A stretch of DNA of 58,441 nt from Gammaproteobacteria bacterium HGW-Gammaproteobacteria-4 (GCA_002839995.1 PGZC01000015.1:1-58441), one strand, 5' to 3'. Positions 37,845 through 46,124 are shown, numbered from the stretch's first letter. Translations and numbers: made by a program. The notes: a model not told the origin generated them from the sequence alone.

Positions 37845-38360
37845 ATGAGCGAACAGGCAGCAGCGCAGGAAACGACCACATCTGCCGGCATCCGCTGGGA
37901 GCATTTGCCCGACGATGCGCTGACCGCAGCAACCGGCGTTGGGGCGTTGGCAAGTTGGTGGGCACCGCTGCCGCTGTATTCGGTCTGGCACATGCTGTTG
38001 GGTCGTGGCGCGGCAATCGCACTCACCTTGTCGCTACTTGTGCTGTTTGCGGCGCTCGGCGGCTGGTTCAATCGTCGCCGCACCCGCCGCGTGCGCTATG
38101 CCTTGCTCGGCGAAGGGCTGCGCATCCGCCGCGGCCTGTGTTTCTGGCACGAAATCGTGCTGCCGCGCAGCCGGGTGCAGCACCTGGATCTGGAACGCGG
38201 CCCGATCGAGCGCAATATGGGCCTGGCGACGCTGGTGATCCACACCGCCGGCACCCGCATGAATGCGGTGCGCCTGGCCGGACTCGACCAACAGCGCGCA
38301 CAGGCGCTGCGCGACGCGTTGCTGCCGAGCGAAAACGGTGCGCACGACGATGCGGTCTGA
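37845..38360 (+). CDS. PH-domain membrane protein (YdbS-like, bPH2)
   Basis: A 171-residue protein with two membrane helices (about 38-60 and 63-80) followed by a bacterial PH domain (YALLGEGLRIRRGLCFWHEIVLPRSRVQHLDLERGPIERNMGLATLVIHTAG). This is the DUF304/YdbS family. The next gene overlaps by 11 bp and is the YdbT-like partner. The pair is widespread and its role is not established, though envelope-stress and peptide-resistance roles have been suggested for homologs. Confidence 0.88.
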   Translation: MSEQAAAQETTTSAGIRWEHLPDDALTAATGVGALASWWAPLPLYSVWHMLLGRGAAIALTLSLLVLFAALGGWFNRRRTRRVRYALLGEGLRIRRGLCFWHEIVLPRSRVQHLDLERGPIERNMGLATLVIHTAGTRMNAVRLAGLDQQRAQALRDALLPSENGAHDDAV

Positions 38361-39915
38361 GCTCGGCCCATCGCCGCTGGCGGCCGATGAGCGCCGCCTG
38401 CATCCGTTGTCGTGGCTGTTCGTGCTGCTCGCGCAACTGCGCCAGTTTGCGGTGCCGCTGATCGTGCTGGTGTTCGCCGGCGGACGCGGCGACCGCTGGG
38501 AGCTGTACGGCGCGGTCGGCGCGCTCGCGTTGCCGCTGATCGCAGTGGCGCAGTATTTCAGCTACCGCTTTCGCATCGCCGACGACGAACTGGTGATCCG
38601 CAGCGGCATCTTGCAACGCAACCGGCGGCATATCCCGTTTCGTCGCATCCACAATGTCAGCCTGCACCAGAATCTGCTGCATCGCGTGTTCGGCGTCGCC
38701 GAAGTGCATCTGGAATCGGCCGGCGGCGTCAAGCCCGAGGCGCAGATGCGGGTGCTGTCGCTGGCCGACGCGCATGCTCTGGAAGCGCTGGTGCAAAGCC
38801 GTGGCAATCAGCCGGAATCGCCCACGGCAGCCGCCAGCGAACCCGAACGTGCCGCGCTGCTGTTGTCGCTATCGACCAGCGAGTTGCTGCGCCTGGGCTT
38901 GATTTCCAACCGCGGCATGGTGGTGGTGGCAGCGGGCATCGGCGTGCTGGCGCAATCGGGTTCGGATGCCTTCGCCATCGCCCTGAAAGGCATCGCGCAA
39001 AGCCTGTTCGGCTGGGCCAACGGCCAGCACCTGAGCTGGATCGGCTGGGCCCTGGCCGGCATCAGCCTGTTCATCGCATTCGCCGCGGTGCTGCGGCTGC
39101 TGTCGATGCTGCTCGCCGTGCTGCAATTCCACGGCTACACCCTGCACGAGCAGGGCGAGCGACTGAGCGTGGAAGCCGGGCTACTGACCCGGATCAGAGC
39201 ACACACCCCACGCCATCGCATCCAGGCATGGACGCTGCGCGAATCGCTGTTGCAACGCTGGCTGCACCGGCAAAGCCTGAGTGTCGACAGCGCGGTGGTG
39301 CAGGCCGCCAACAATCAACGCAGCCTGCGCGACCTGGCGCCAATCGCACCGCCACACACCGTGACCGCCTTGCTGCAACGCCTGTTGCCTGCCGCCGGCT
39401 GGCCCGATCTGGCGTGGCAGCCGCTGCATCCGCGCGCCTGGCGGCGCATGCTGATGATCCCCATCGTCGTGACCGTGCTGGCATGCGCCGCACTGTGGCT
39501 GCGCTTTGGCAACGTCGCGTTGTTCGCGCTGCTGGCACTGCCGTGGTGGTGGCTGCGCGCACGGCGCCTCGCGCAATTCGCTGGCTACGCACTCACCGAC
39601 TCGGTGATCGCCATTCGCGGCGGCTGGCCGGGCCACTACTGGCGACTGGCCGAAATCGGCAAATTGCAGGTGATCGGCATCAGCAGCACCCCATTCGATC
39701 GCCGCCACGGCATGGCCACGCTGTGGCTGGACACCGCCGGCGCCAACGCGATGCAACCGCGGTTGCGCATCCGCTACCTGCCCAAAGCGCAGGCGCGGGC
39801 ACTGCTGGAAACGCTCAATGCGCGGATGCAGCGAAATGGCATCGCGCGCGTGCCGCCGTTCGGCTGTCCGGTGCTCCCCGATATCGCCGATGATGGCGAT
39901 CACGACCCGCAGTAA
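38350..39915 (+). CDS. PH-domain membrane protein (YdbT-like, multiple bPH2 domains)
   Basis: A 521-residue membrane protein with about six hydrophobic segments and three bPH2 (DUF304) domains: YRFRIADDELVIRSGILQRNRRHIPFRRIHNVS, then YTLHEQGERLSVEAGLLTRIRAHTP, then YALTDSVIAIRGGWPGHYWRL. It starts inside the 3' end of the YdbS-like gene (ATG 38350, before that gene's TGA at 38358), so the two are translationally coupled and presumably form a complex. It ends 34 bp before the restriction-modification gene. Confidence 0.88.
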   Translation: MRSELGPSPLAADERRLHPLSWLFVLLAQLRQFAVPLIVLVFAGGRGDRWELYGAVGALALPLIAVAQYFSYRFRIADDELVIRSGILQRNRRHIPFRRIHNVSLHQNLLHRVFGVAEVHLESAGGVKPEAQMRVLSLADAHALEALVQSRGNQPESPTAAASEPERAALLLSLSTSELLRLGLISNRGMVVVAAGIGVLAQSGSDAFAIALKGIAQSLFGWANGQHLSWIGWALAGISLFIAFAAVLRLLSMLLAVLQFHGYTLHEQGERLSVEAGLLTRIRAHTPRHRIQAWTLRESLLQRWLHRQSLSVDSAVVQAANNQRSLRDLAPIAPPHTVTALLQRLLPAAGWPDLAWQPLHPRAWRRMLMIPIVVTVLACAALWLRFGNVALFALLALPWWWLRARRLAQFAGYALTDSVIAIRGGWPGHYWRLAEIGKLQVIGISSTPFDRRHGMATLWLDTAGANAMQPRLRIRYLPKAQARALLETLNARMQRNGIARVPPFGCPVLPDIADDGDHDPQ

Positions 39916-39949
39916 TGGACGACACCACCGCCATGGCACCGCCCGCCTC

Positions 39950-42900
39950 ATGCCGCTGAGCTGGAACGAAATCAAGGATCGCGCCCTGCGCTTCTCGCGC
40001 GAATGGGCACATGAGACGTCCGAGGATGCCGAGGCCAAGTCGTTCTGGGATGGGTTTTTCGATGTCTTCGGCGTCTCGCGCCGTCGCGTCGCCAACTTCG
40101 AGCGCAAGGTCAAAAAGCTCGACGGCAGGGACGGCTATATCGACCTGCTGTGGAAAGGCGTGTTGCTGATCGAGCACAAATCGCGCGGCAAGGATCTTGA
40201 TCGCGCGCATCAGCAGGCGCGCGATTATTTTCATGGCCTGAGCGACGCCGAACTGCCGAAATACTTGCTCGTCTCCGACTTCGCGCGCTTCCGTCTCTAC
40301 GATCTGGACGGCGATGCCGAGCCCGTCGAGTTCGGCATCGCCGAACTGCACAAGCAGGTGCGTCGCTTCGGTTTCGTCGCCGGTTATCAAGCACGCAGTT
40401 TCAAGGAAGAAGATCCGGTCAACGTGCTTGCCGCCGAGCGCATGGGCAAGCTGCACGATGCGCTCAAGGCGGCCGGCTACGATGGCCACGCGCTGGAACT
40501 GCTGCTGGTGCGGTTGCTGTTCTGCCTGTTTGCCGACGACACCGGCATCTTCGCGCGGCACAGCTTCCACGAGCTGATCGCGCAACGCAGCAGCGTCGAT
40601 GGCGCCGATCTCGGTGCGTGGCTGGGGCAGTTGTTTCAGGTGCTCAACACCGCGCCGACAAAGCGCCAGACCACGCTGGATGCGCAGCTCGCCGAGTTTC
40701 CGTACGTCAACGGCCGCCTGTTCGCCGAACCATTGCCGCTGGCGGCGTTCGACGCGCGCATGCGCGAACTGCTGATCGATGCCTCGATTCTCGACTGGAG
40801 CCGCATCAGCCCGGCCATCTTCGGTTCGATGTTCCAGTCGGTAATGGACGCCAAGGCCCGCCGCAACCTCGGCGCGCACTACACCAGCGAGAAGAACATC
40901 CTCAAGCTGATCGGCCCGCTGTTCCTCGACGACCTCAAGGCCGAGCTGGCGCGTATCGGCAACCACGAAGGCAAGCTCAAGAGCTTCCACATCAAGCTCG
41001 CCAACCTGCGCTTCCTCGATCCGGCCTGCGGCTGCGGCAACTTTCTGGTCATCGCCTACCGTGAACTGCGATTGCTGGAGCTGGAGCTGCTTGAGCGCCT
41101 GTATGCGCGCCAGGGCTCGGTATTCAGCGGCATCAGCGAACACGTTGCCATTGACGTCGATCAGTTCTACGGCATCGAGATCGAGGAGTTTCCGGCGCAA
41201 ATCGCGCAGGTCGCGCTATGGCTGATGGATCACCAGATGAACCTGCGCGTGGCCGAACGCTTCGGCGAGTACTTCGCCCGCCTGCCGCTGGTGAAGTCAC
41301 CGACCATCGTCCACGGCAATGCCCTGCGCATCGACTGGAACGCGGTGGTGCCGCGCGAACGGCTGGGTTTCATCCTGGGCAATCCGCCGTTTGTCGGCGC
41401 AAAAATGATGTCGCCTGCGCAGCGTGACGACCTGCTCGCCGTCGCCGGCAATCTCAAAGGCGCTGGCCTGCTCGATTTCGTTTCGGCGTGGTATCTCAAG
41501 GCCGCGCAATACATGCCCGCCAGTGCCGAACCCTCACCCGGCCCTCCGGGCCACCCTCTCCCGAGGGGAGAGGGAAACACCCTTCGGGCCGATGGGGCTT
41601 TGCTCCCCTCTCCCGCCGGGAGAGGGGCTGGGGGTGAGGGTTCGGTGCAATCGAGCCGCTACGCCAGTGCCGAACCCTCACCCGGCCCTTCGGGCCACCC
41701 TCTCCCGAGGGGAGAGGGAAACATCCGTTGCGCCTTCGTGTCCACCAACTCCATCACCCAGGGCGAACAGGTCGGCGTGCTCTGGGCACAGATGCTGCGC
41801 CACGGCTTGCGCATCCATTTTGCGCACCGCACCTTCAGCTGGAACAACGAAGCGCGTGGCGTTGCCGCCGTGCATTGCGTGATCGTCGGCTTCAGCGCCG
41901 AAGACATCCGGCCCAAGCGATTGTTCGACTACGAAACCATCAAGTCCGACCCGCACGAACTGACCGCCGGCAACATCAACCCGTATCTGGTCGATGCAGC
42001 GGATGTGTTGTTGCCCAACCGCAGCAAGCCGATCTGCGATGTACCGGAGATCGGTATCGGCAACAAGCCCATCGATGGCGGCAACTATTTGTTCAGCACG
42101 GATGAGCGCGATGCCTTCATCGCCGCCGAACCCGATGCCGCGCCGTGGTTCCGGCGCTGGCTGGGTTCGGATGAGTTCATCAACGGCTGGGAGCGCTGGT
42201 GCCTGTGGCTGGGCGAGTGCCCGCCGGATGTGCTGCGGCGGCTGCCGCTGGCGATGCAGCGGGTGCAGGCGGTGCGCGCGTTTCGCCTTGCCAGCAAGAG
42301 CGCGCCAACGCGCAAGCTCGCCGACACCGCAACGCGGTTTCATGTTGAAAACTTTCCGCATTCGACCTACCTGTTGATCCCGCGCGTATCTTCCGAGCGC
42401 AGAGCCTTTATTCCTGTCGGATTCATGGATGCAGCAACTTTTTCAAGCGATTCTGCACTGATCGTTCGCGAGGCAACCCTCTACCACTTCGGCATCCTCA
42501 ACTCGACCATGCACATGGCCTGGGTGCGTGCCGTATGCGGACGGCTCAAGAGCGACTACCGCTACTCCGCCGGCATCGTCTACAACAACTTCCCGTGGCC
42601 GGAACTGCCGCTTGAACCCCTCTCCCCACGGGGCGGTGCTTTGCTCCCCTCTCCCTCCGGGAGACCTTGCGCAATGGGGGTGAGGGTTCGGCCTTGCGCA
42701 ATGGGGGTGAGGGTTCGGCCTTGCGCAATGGGGGTGAGGGTTCGGCCTTGCGCAATCCCCCACTCCCGCAGGCCGCCCTCACCTTCGCACGCGAATTGCG
42801 CCGACACGAAACCGACGCCGAAGCGCGGCTGTGGTATCTGCTGCGCGCGCGAAGGCTGGGCGGATTCAAGTTCCGTCGGCAGCATTCGCTGCCGCCATAC

Positions 42901-43093
42901 GTGCTGGATTTTTATTGTGCAGAGCAGTGCCTGGCGGTGGAACTGGATGGCAGTCAACACGTCCAAACGGCGGCGCGTGATCGCCAGCGCGACGAGTTCT
43001 TGCAAGCGCAGGGCATCCGGGTGCTGCGATTCTGGAACGATGCGGTGTTCAAGGAGACAACACATGTGTTGGAGGCGATCTGGCTCGCGCTGA
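39950..43093 (+). CDS. MmeI-like fused restriction endonuclease-methyltransferase, disrupted
   Basis: Type IIL-like enzyme. The N-terminal nuclease has the PD-(D/E)xK pattern with Asp65 (GYIDLLWKG) and LLIEHKS (Glu75, Lys77). The N6-adenine methyltransferase has motif I FLDPACGCGNF (about 355) and motif IV NPPF (Asn478). A target-recognition region runs to VYNNFPWPEL (about 881-886). Two insertions spoil it. Residues about 525-592 are encoded by palindromic repeats, inserted in frame between AAQYM and CAFVSTNSITQGEQV. After residue about 886 a repeat/DUF559 cassette replaces the C-terminus, and the frame then reads out-of-frame repeat and DUF559 DNA to the stop at 43093. The true C-terminal 100 residues lie at about 43229-43563 in another frame. 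The start at ATG 39950 (MPLSWNEIKDRAL) fits the family; no strong ribosome binding site is visible. Confidence 0.85.
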   Translation: MPLSWNEIKDRALRFSREWAHETSEDAEAKSFWDGFFDVFGVSRRRVANFERKVKKLDGRDGYIDLLWKGVLLIEHKSRGKDLDRAHQQARDYFHGLSDAELPKYLLVSDFARFRLYDLDGDAEPVEFGIAELHKQVRRFGFVAGYQARSFKEEDPVNVLAAERMGKLHDALKAAGYDGHALELLLVRLLFCLFADDTGIFARHSFHELIAQRSSVDGADLGAWLGQLFQVLNTAPTKRQTTLDAQLAEFPYVNGRLFAEPLPLAAFDARMRELLIDASILDWSRISPAIFGSMFQSVMDAKARRNLGAHYTSEKNILKLIGPLFLDDLKAELARIGNHEGKLKSFHIKLANLRFLDPACGCGNFLVIAYRELRLLELELLERLYARQGSVFSGISEHVAIDVDQFYGIEIEEFPAQIAQVALWLMDHQMNLRVAERFGEYFARLPLVKSPTIVHGNALRIDWNAVVPRERLGFILGNPPFVGAKMMSPAQRDDLLAVAGNLKGAGLLDFVSAWYLKAAQYMPASAEPSPGPPGHPLPRGEGNTLRADGALLPSPAGRGAGGEGSVQSSRYASAEPSPGPSGHPLPRGEGNIRCAFVSTNSITQGEQVGVLWAQMLRHGLRIHFAHRTFSWNNEARGVAAVHCVIVGFSAEDIRPKRLFDYETIKSDPHELTAGNINPYLVDAADVLLPNRSKPICDVPEIGIGNKPIDGGNYLFSTDERDAFIAAEPDAAPWFRRWLGSDEFINGWERWCLWLGECPPDVLRRLPLAMQRVQAVRAFRLASKSAPTRKLADTATRFHVENFPHSTYLLIPRVSSERRAFIPVGFMDAATFSSDSALIVREATLYHFGILNSTMHMAWVRAVCGRLKSDYRYSAGIVYNNFPWPELPLEPLSPRGGALLPSPSGRPCAMGVRVRPCAMGVRVRPCAMGVRVRPCAIPHSRRPPSPSHANCADTKPTPKRGCGICCAREGWADSSSVGSIRCRHTCWIFIVQSSAWRWNWMAVNTSKRRRVIASATSSCKRRASGCCDSGTMRCSRRQHMCWRRSGSR
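41518..41727. repeat. Palindromic repeat insertion inside the methyltransferase domain
   Basis: The element 41528-41643 has perfect 12-bp inverted ends, GAACCCTCACCC and GGGTGAGGGTTC, and inner hairpins made of CCTCTCCC/GGGAGAGG. After a 28-bp gap the left half recurs at 41672-41718. The whole is a 144-bp tandem duplication: CGCCAGTGCC starts at 41518 and again at 41662. The reading frame stays open through it and adds about 67 Ser/Gly/Pro/Arg-rich residues. Confidence 0.9.
42613..42745. repeat. Left flank of DUF559 cassette: rearranged CCTCTCCC palindrome and 27-bp array
   Basis: It starts GAACCCCTCTCCCCACGGGG, which looks like the family with the TCACCC part deleted, and continues with CTCCCCTCTCCCTCCGGGAGA. 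Three exact 27-bp units follow, beginning CCTTGCGCAATG at 42665, 42692 and 42719, each ending in the family's GGGTGAGGGTTCGG terminus. A fourth unit start at 42746 runs into the nuclease gene. Confidence 0.85.
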
Positions 43094-43563
43094 ACGAGGA
43101 CGCGGGCGAATCCGAACCCTCACCCCCAACCCCTCTCCCGGAGGGAGAGGGGAGTAACGCACTGAGGTCGCATTCCCCCTCTCCCTCCGGGAGAGGGTGG
43201 CCCGAAGGGTCGGGTGAGGGTTCGGGCGTCGCAATCGACAAACACCGCACCGCCATCGAAGCCGCCGCGCAGGGCGTGCTCGACGCGCGCGCGAAATTCC
43301 CCGACAGCACGCTGGCCGACCTCTACGACCCGCTGACCATGCCGCCGGCGCTGGTAAAGGCACATCAGGTGCTCGACCGCGCCGTCGATGCCGCCTACCT
43401 CGCGGCGGAAAAGACAGCCGGCCGCAAAGCGCCAAAACTCGGCAGCGATGCCGAGCGTGTGGCGTTTTTGTTCCAGCGCTATCAGGCGCTGACCTCGCTG
43501 CTGCCGGCGGTCTCGGCAAAAACGCCGCGGAAACCGCCCAAAAGCAACGTCGCTCCGCCGTAG
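42748..43563 (+). CDS. DUF559 (Vsr-like) endonuclease fused to methyltransferase C-terminus
   Basis: The start is TTG 42748 (MRNPPLPQAALTFARELRR), the common DUF559 N-terminus. Residues about 1-118 form the domain: WYLLRARRLGGFKFRRQH, LDFYCAEQCLAVELDGSQH with acidic catalytic-type residues of the Vsr/PD-(D/E)xK fold, and RVLRFWNDAVFKETTHVLEAIW. Residues about 122-160 are translated palindromic repeat. Residues about 161-271 (TAIEAAAQGVLDARAKFPDS, LADLYDPLTMPPALVKAHQVLDRAVD) are the lost C-terminus of the MmeI-like enzyme upstream. It is therefore a chimera created by insertion: no stop separates the nuclease from the host-gene fragment. The nuclease's role is unknown; homing or repeat mobilisation is a hypothesis. 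Three further in-frame TTG codons in the 27-bp array could also serve as starts. Confidence 0.8.
   Translation: MRNPPLPQAALTFARELRRHETDAEARLWYLLRARRLGGFKFRRQHSLPPYVLDFYCAEQCLAVELDGSQHVQTAARDRQRDEFLQAQGIRVLRFWNDAVFKETTHVLEAIWLALNEDAGESEPSPPTPLPEGEGSNALRSHSPSPSGRGWPEGSGEGSGVAIDKHRTAIEAAAQGVLDARAKFPDSTLADLYDPLTMPPALVKAHQVLDRAVDAAYLAAEKTAGRKAPKLGSDAERVAFLFQRYQALTSLLPAVSAKTPRKPPKSNVAPP
43114..43223. repeat. Right flank of DUF559 cassette: CCCTCACCC palindromic element
   Basis: A 110-bp element with perfect 12-bp inverted ends (GAACCCTCACCC at 43114, GGGTGAGGGTTC ending 43223) and two inner hairpins (CCTCTCCCGGAGGGAGAGG; CCTCTCCCTCCGGGAGAGG). It is the same family as 41528-41643, and it lies between the nuclease domain and the relocated methyltransferase C-terminus. 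Confidence 0.92.
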
Positions 43564-43667
43564 CCTCCCGGTTCGCGGGTGATGTGTTTTCGGTACGCGC
43601 CGGGTTAAGCACAGCGGACTACGCTTAACCACTGCATTCCCATTGAAACACCAAACAAACAAATAGT

Positions 43668-43914
43668 GGCTCTTCGTGAAGTCGTGTGGGTAGTTTCGTG
43701 CATTTTCACCGCTCCACCCGCATGCAGATGCACGGGCATGTCCATGTCGGATCCACGCCGATGGCGTTTGATCCGACCTACGTCAGCCACGCGCAGCGCT
43801 TGGCGTAGGTCGGCTCAAGCCGCGTAGCGGTCCTGAAGCCTGAAAACCCTTGCCACGCATGAGTCATGGCACGATAAGGCCCATCCAATCACCCACATGT
43901 TTCCACGAAGAGCC
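43668..43914. mobile_element. 247-bp MITE-like element with 8-bp target duplication
   Basis: Imperfect terminal inverted repeats begin GGCTCTTCGTG on both ends (left 43668-43695; right 43887-43914 reversed, with TGTGGGT conserved inside). The element is flanked on both sides by the perfect direct repeat CAAATAGT (43660-43667 and 43915-43922). Ends starting GGCTCTTC and 8-bp duplications fit the ISL3 family. There is no transposase, so it is non-autonomous. The interior contains a long palindrome with CCGACCTACG and CGTAGGTCGG (about 43776-43815). Confidence 0.85.
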
Positions 43915-43938
43915 CAAATAGTTACGGCGCACGATTAA

Positions 43939-43977
43939 GGATGCTCTGAACAACCGCCATCGGCCGTCATTGTGAGG
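43939..43977 (+). repeat. Solo end of the 1201-1415 element family
   Basis: It matches 1201-1239 at about 33 of 39 positions, including CTGAACAACCGCCATC-like and CCGTCATTG blocks. The matching right end is not found here, so this is a truncated copy. Confidence 0.65.
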
Positions 43978-44162
43978 CGATCTGTTCGACTCCGACACCG
44001 CACAAGCCTCACTCGATCTGAACTGAATCGACCGCCGCGCAGCAGTGGCGTGGCACAGGCTGATTGCGCGAACCGCCATGCACGAAGCAACATCGCGATC
44101 GGCAATGCGCTGACCGGCCCGTATTCACGATCCACCCAGTCATCGCCAGATACACTGACGCC

Positions 44163-46124
44163 ATGCGCACTCTCTGTTTTTTGTTGTTTCTGGTCGCTTT
44201 GCCGGTTTCACTCGCGCGTGCGCAGCCCGCGCAAATCGACATCGCCGGACTGCGCGAGGCCTTTGCGCTGGCGCAGGACGCGCCCAGCAAGCGCTACGAA
44301 CAGGTCGAAAAGCGGCTGCGCGAGCATCCCATGCACCCGTGGCTGGAATACGTCCACCTGAGCCGTGATCTGGCACAGACCGATGCCAAGGCCGTCGATT
44401 CGTTTTTGCAGCGCCATGACGGCCAGCCGGTTGCCGGCCAGATGCGCAGCGACTGGCTGCGCGAGCTGGTGCGGCGCGGCGACGATGCCGGCCTGCTCGG
44501 CGCGTACCGGCCGCAAGGCGACACCGCGATTCATTGCGCCTGGCTGCGCGCCAGCAGCGCCAGCCGCGGCAACGATGCCGAATGGACAGCCGCGGTGCGC
44601 GCGCTGTGGCTGAGCCCGCGCTCGCTTCCCGCCGCCTGCGATTCGCTTTGGGTAATCGCGCAGCAACGCGGCGTAATCGATGATGCGCTGCGCTGGCAGC
44701 GGATCATGGCCGCGGCGGCGGCCGGTGAAACCGGTCTGATGCGCTTTGTCGCACGCGCTCTGCCCAGCGCCGATGCGGACAAGGCGCAGGCCTACGCAGC
44801 GTTTATCGCCGCACCGGATGCCAGCGCACGCAACTGGCCAAAGGATGTGCGCAACGCAACCATCGCGGTGATCGGTTTGAACCGGCTGGCGCGACGCGAC
44901 GCGGATGCCGCCGAGACCTTGCTCGACACGCTGGCCGCGCCGCTGGCGCTGAGCGCCGAGCAAATCAGCGAAGTGCGCTATCAACTCGCGTTGTGGACGG
45001 TGGCATCGTACGACCCCGGCGCTGCCGAGCGCCTGGCGCGGGTGCCTGCATCGGCCTACGACGAGCGCCTGCACGAATGGCGGGTGCGCGAGGCGTTGGC
45101 GCGCGGCGATGATGCCGCTGCGCTGGCGGCGCTTCAGGCCATGCCGGCGACGCAACGCGGCGATTCGCGCTGGCGCTATTTCGAGGCGCGTTTGCTGGAG
45201 CGCAGCGGCGATGCCGCCGCTGCCACGGCGCTGTACCGACAGGTGGCGCAGGAATCCAATTTCCACGGTTTTCTGGCCGCCGACCGGCTCGACCAGGACT
45301 ATGCGCTTTGCCCGCTCGCGGTCGATACCGCCAAACCGGTGCGTGCCGCGCTGGCTGAACATCCGACACTGATTCGCGCGCTCACCTTGTTCCGACTCGA
45401 TCATCCGGCCTGGGCCGAGCGCGAGTGGCGCGCCTTGCTGCCGACGCTGGACGACGCAGAGCGTCGCGAAGCGGTCCGGCAGGCTCGCGCCGTGGGCTGG
45501 CACAACCGGATTTTCGATCTGGGCAACGGCCCCGATGCGCTGCGCCTGTACCGCCTGCGTTTTCCCCTGCCCTATGCCTCATTGCTGCGTGAACAAGCCA
45601 AGCAAAACGCGTTGGACCCGGCCTGGCTGGCCGCGCAGATTCGCGCCGAAAGCACGTGGATGCGCGATGCGCGATCCCCGGCCAATGCGCTCGGCCTGAT
45701 GCAGTTGCGGCCCGGCACCGGCAAGGCATTGGCGCGGCAGCTCGGCATCGCCTGGCGCGGCGAGCGCACCTTGTTGCAGGGCGGCACCAACATCCGCCTG
45801 GGCAGCGTGTATCTCGCGCAGATGCTCGAACGCCACCAACGGCTGCCGTACGTCGCCATTGCCGCCTACAATGCAGGTGCGACGCCGGTAGCGCGCTGGC
45901 GCGATGAACGGCCCGATCTGGATGCGGATATCTGGATCGAGACGATCCCGTACAAGGAAACCCGCGACTATGTTGCTCGCGTACTGGCATTCAGCGTGAT
46001 TTACGACTGGCGGATCAGCGGCCAGGCAACCCCGGTCAGTGCACGCATGCGTGGGCTGCACGGGCAGGAGGTTCACCACCGTCACTTCGTCTGTCCCACT
46101 ACGGCAGGGAGCACCACGCCATGA
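44163..46124 (+). CDS. slt: Soluble lytic murein transglycosylase
   Basis: Periplasmic enzyme that cleaves the MurNAc-GlcNAc bond of peptidoglycan with formation of 1,6-anhydroMurNAc. The 653-residue protein has a signal peptide (ending SLARAQ) and a long alpha-superhelical U/L region (about 30-470). The C-terminal SLT domain has catalytic Glu496 in IRAESTWMRDARSPANALGLMQLRP, then IAAYNAGATPVARW and IPYKETRDYVARVL. Length and layout match Slt70. ATG 44163 is chosen for its signal peptide. The stop overlaps the next start (ATGA). Confidence 0.93.
   Translation: MRTLCFLLFLVALPVSLARAQPAQIDIAGLREAFALAQDAPSKRYEQVEKRLREHPMHPWLEYVHLSRDLAQTDAKAVDSFLQRHDGQPVAGQMRSDWLRELVRRGDDAGLLGAYRPQGDTAIHCAWLRASSASRGNDAEWTAAVRALWLSPRSLPAACDSLWVIAQQRGVIDDALRWQRIMAAAAAGETGLMRFVARALPSADADKAQAYAAFIAAPDASARNWPKDVRNATIAVIGLNRLARRDADAAETLLDTLAAPLALSAEQISEVRYQLALWTVASYDPGAAERLARVPASAYDERLHEWRVREALARGDDAAALAALQAMPATQRGDSRWRYFEARLLERSGDAAAATALYRQVAQESNFHGFLAADRLDQDYALCPLAVDTAKPVRAALAEHPTLIRALTLFRLDHPAWAEREWRALLPTLDDAERREAVRQARAVGWHNRIFDLGNGPDALRLYRLRFPLPYASLLREQAKQNALDPAWLAAQIRAESTWMRDARSPANALGLMQLRPGTGKALARQLGIAWRGERTLLQGGTNIRLGSVYLAQMLERHQRLPYVAIAAYNAGATPVARWRDERPDLDADIWIETIPYKETRDYVARVLAFSVIYDWRISGQATPVSARMRGLHGQEVHHRHFVCPTTAGSTTP

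Larger units (their letters stand above)
43564..44162. other. Non-coding, mobile-element-rich stretch
   Basis: There are 599 bp without a gene I can support between the DUF559 fusion and slt. It holds a complete MITE-like element (43668-43914) and a solo end of the 1201-type element (43939-43977). The last 180 bp before slt show no clear promoter or other feature. Confidence 0.6.

Noticed and set aside
36473..38461. 662-codon frame across the beta-helix gene end, terminator and acyltransferase gene
   Set aside because: It crosses a strong terminator and two real genes in another frame; the translation is Arg/Ala-rich noise.
38412..39893. Second long plus-strand frame inside the YdbT-like gene
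   Set aside because: A +1-type shadow of the PH-domain gene, without start signal or recognisable product.
41518..43223. CRISPR array at the CCCTCACCC/CCTCTCCC repeats
   Set aside because: Units are palindromic, of unequal spacing, partly tandem duplicates, and lie inside coding sequence. There are no regular spacers and no cas genes.
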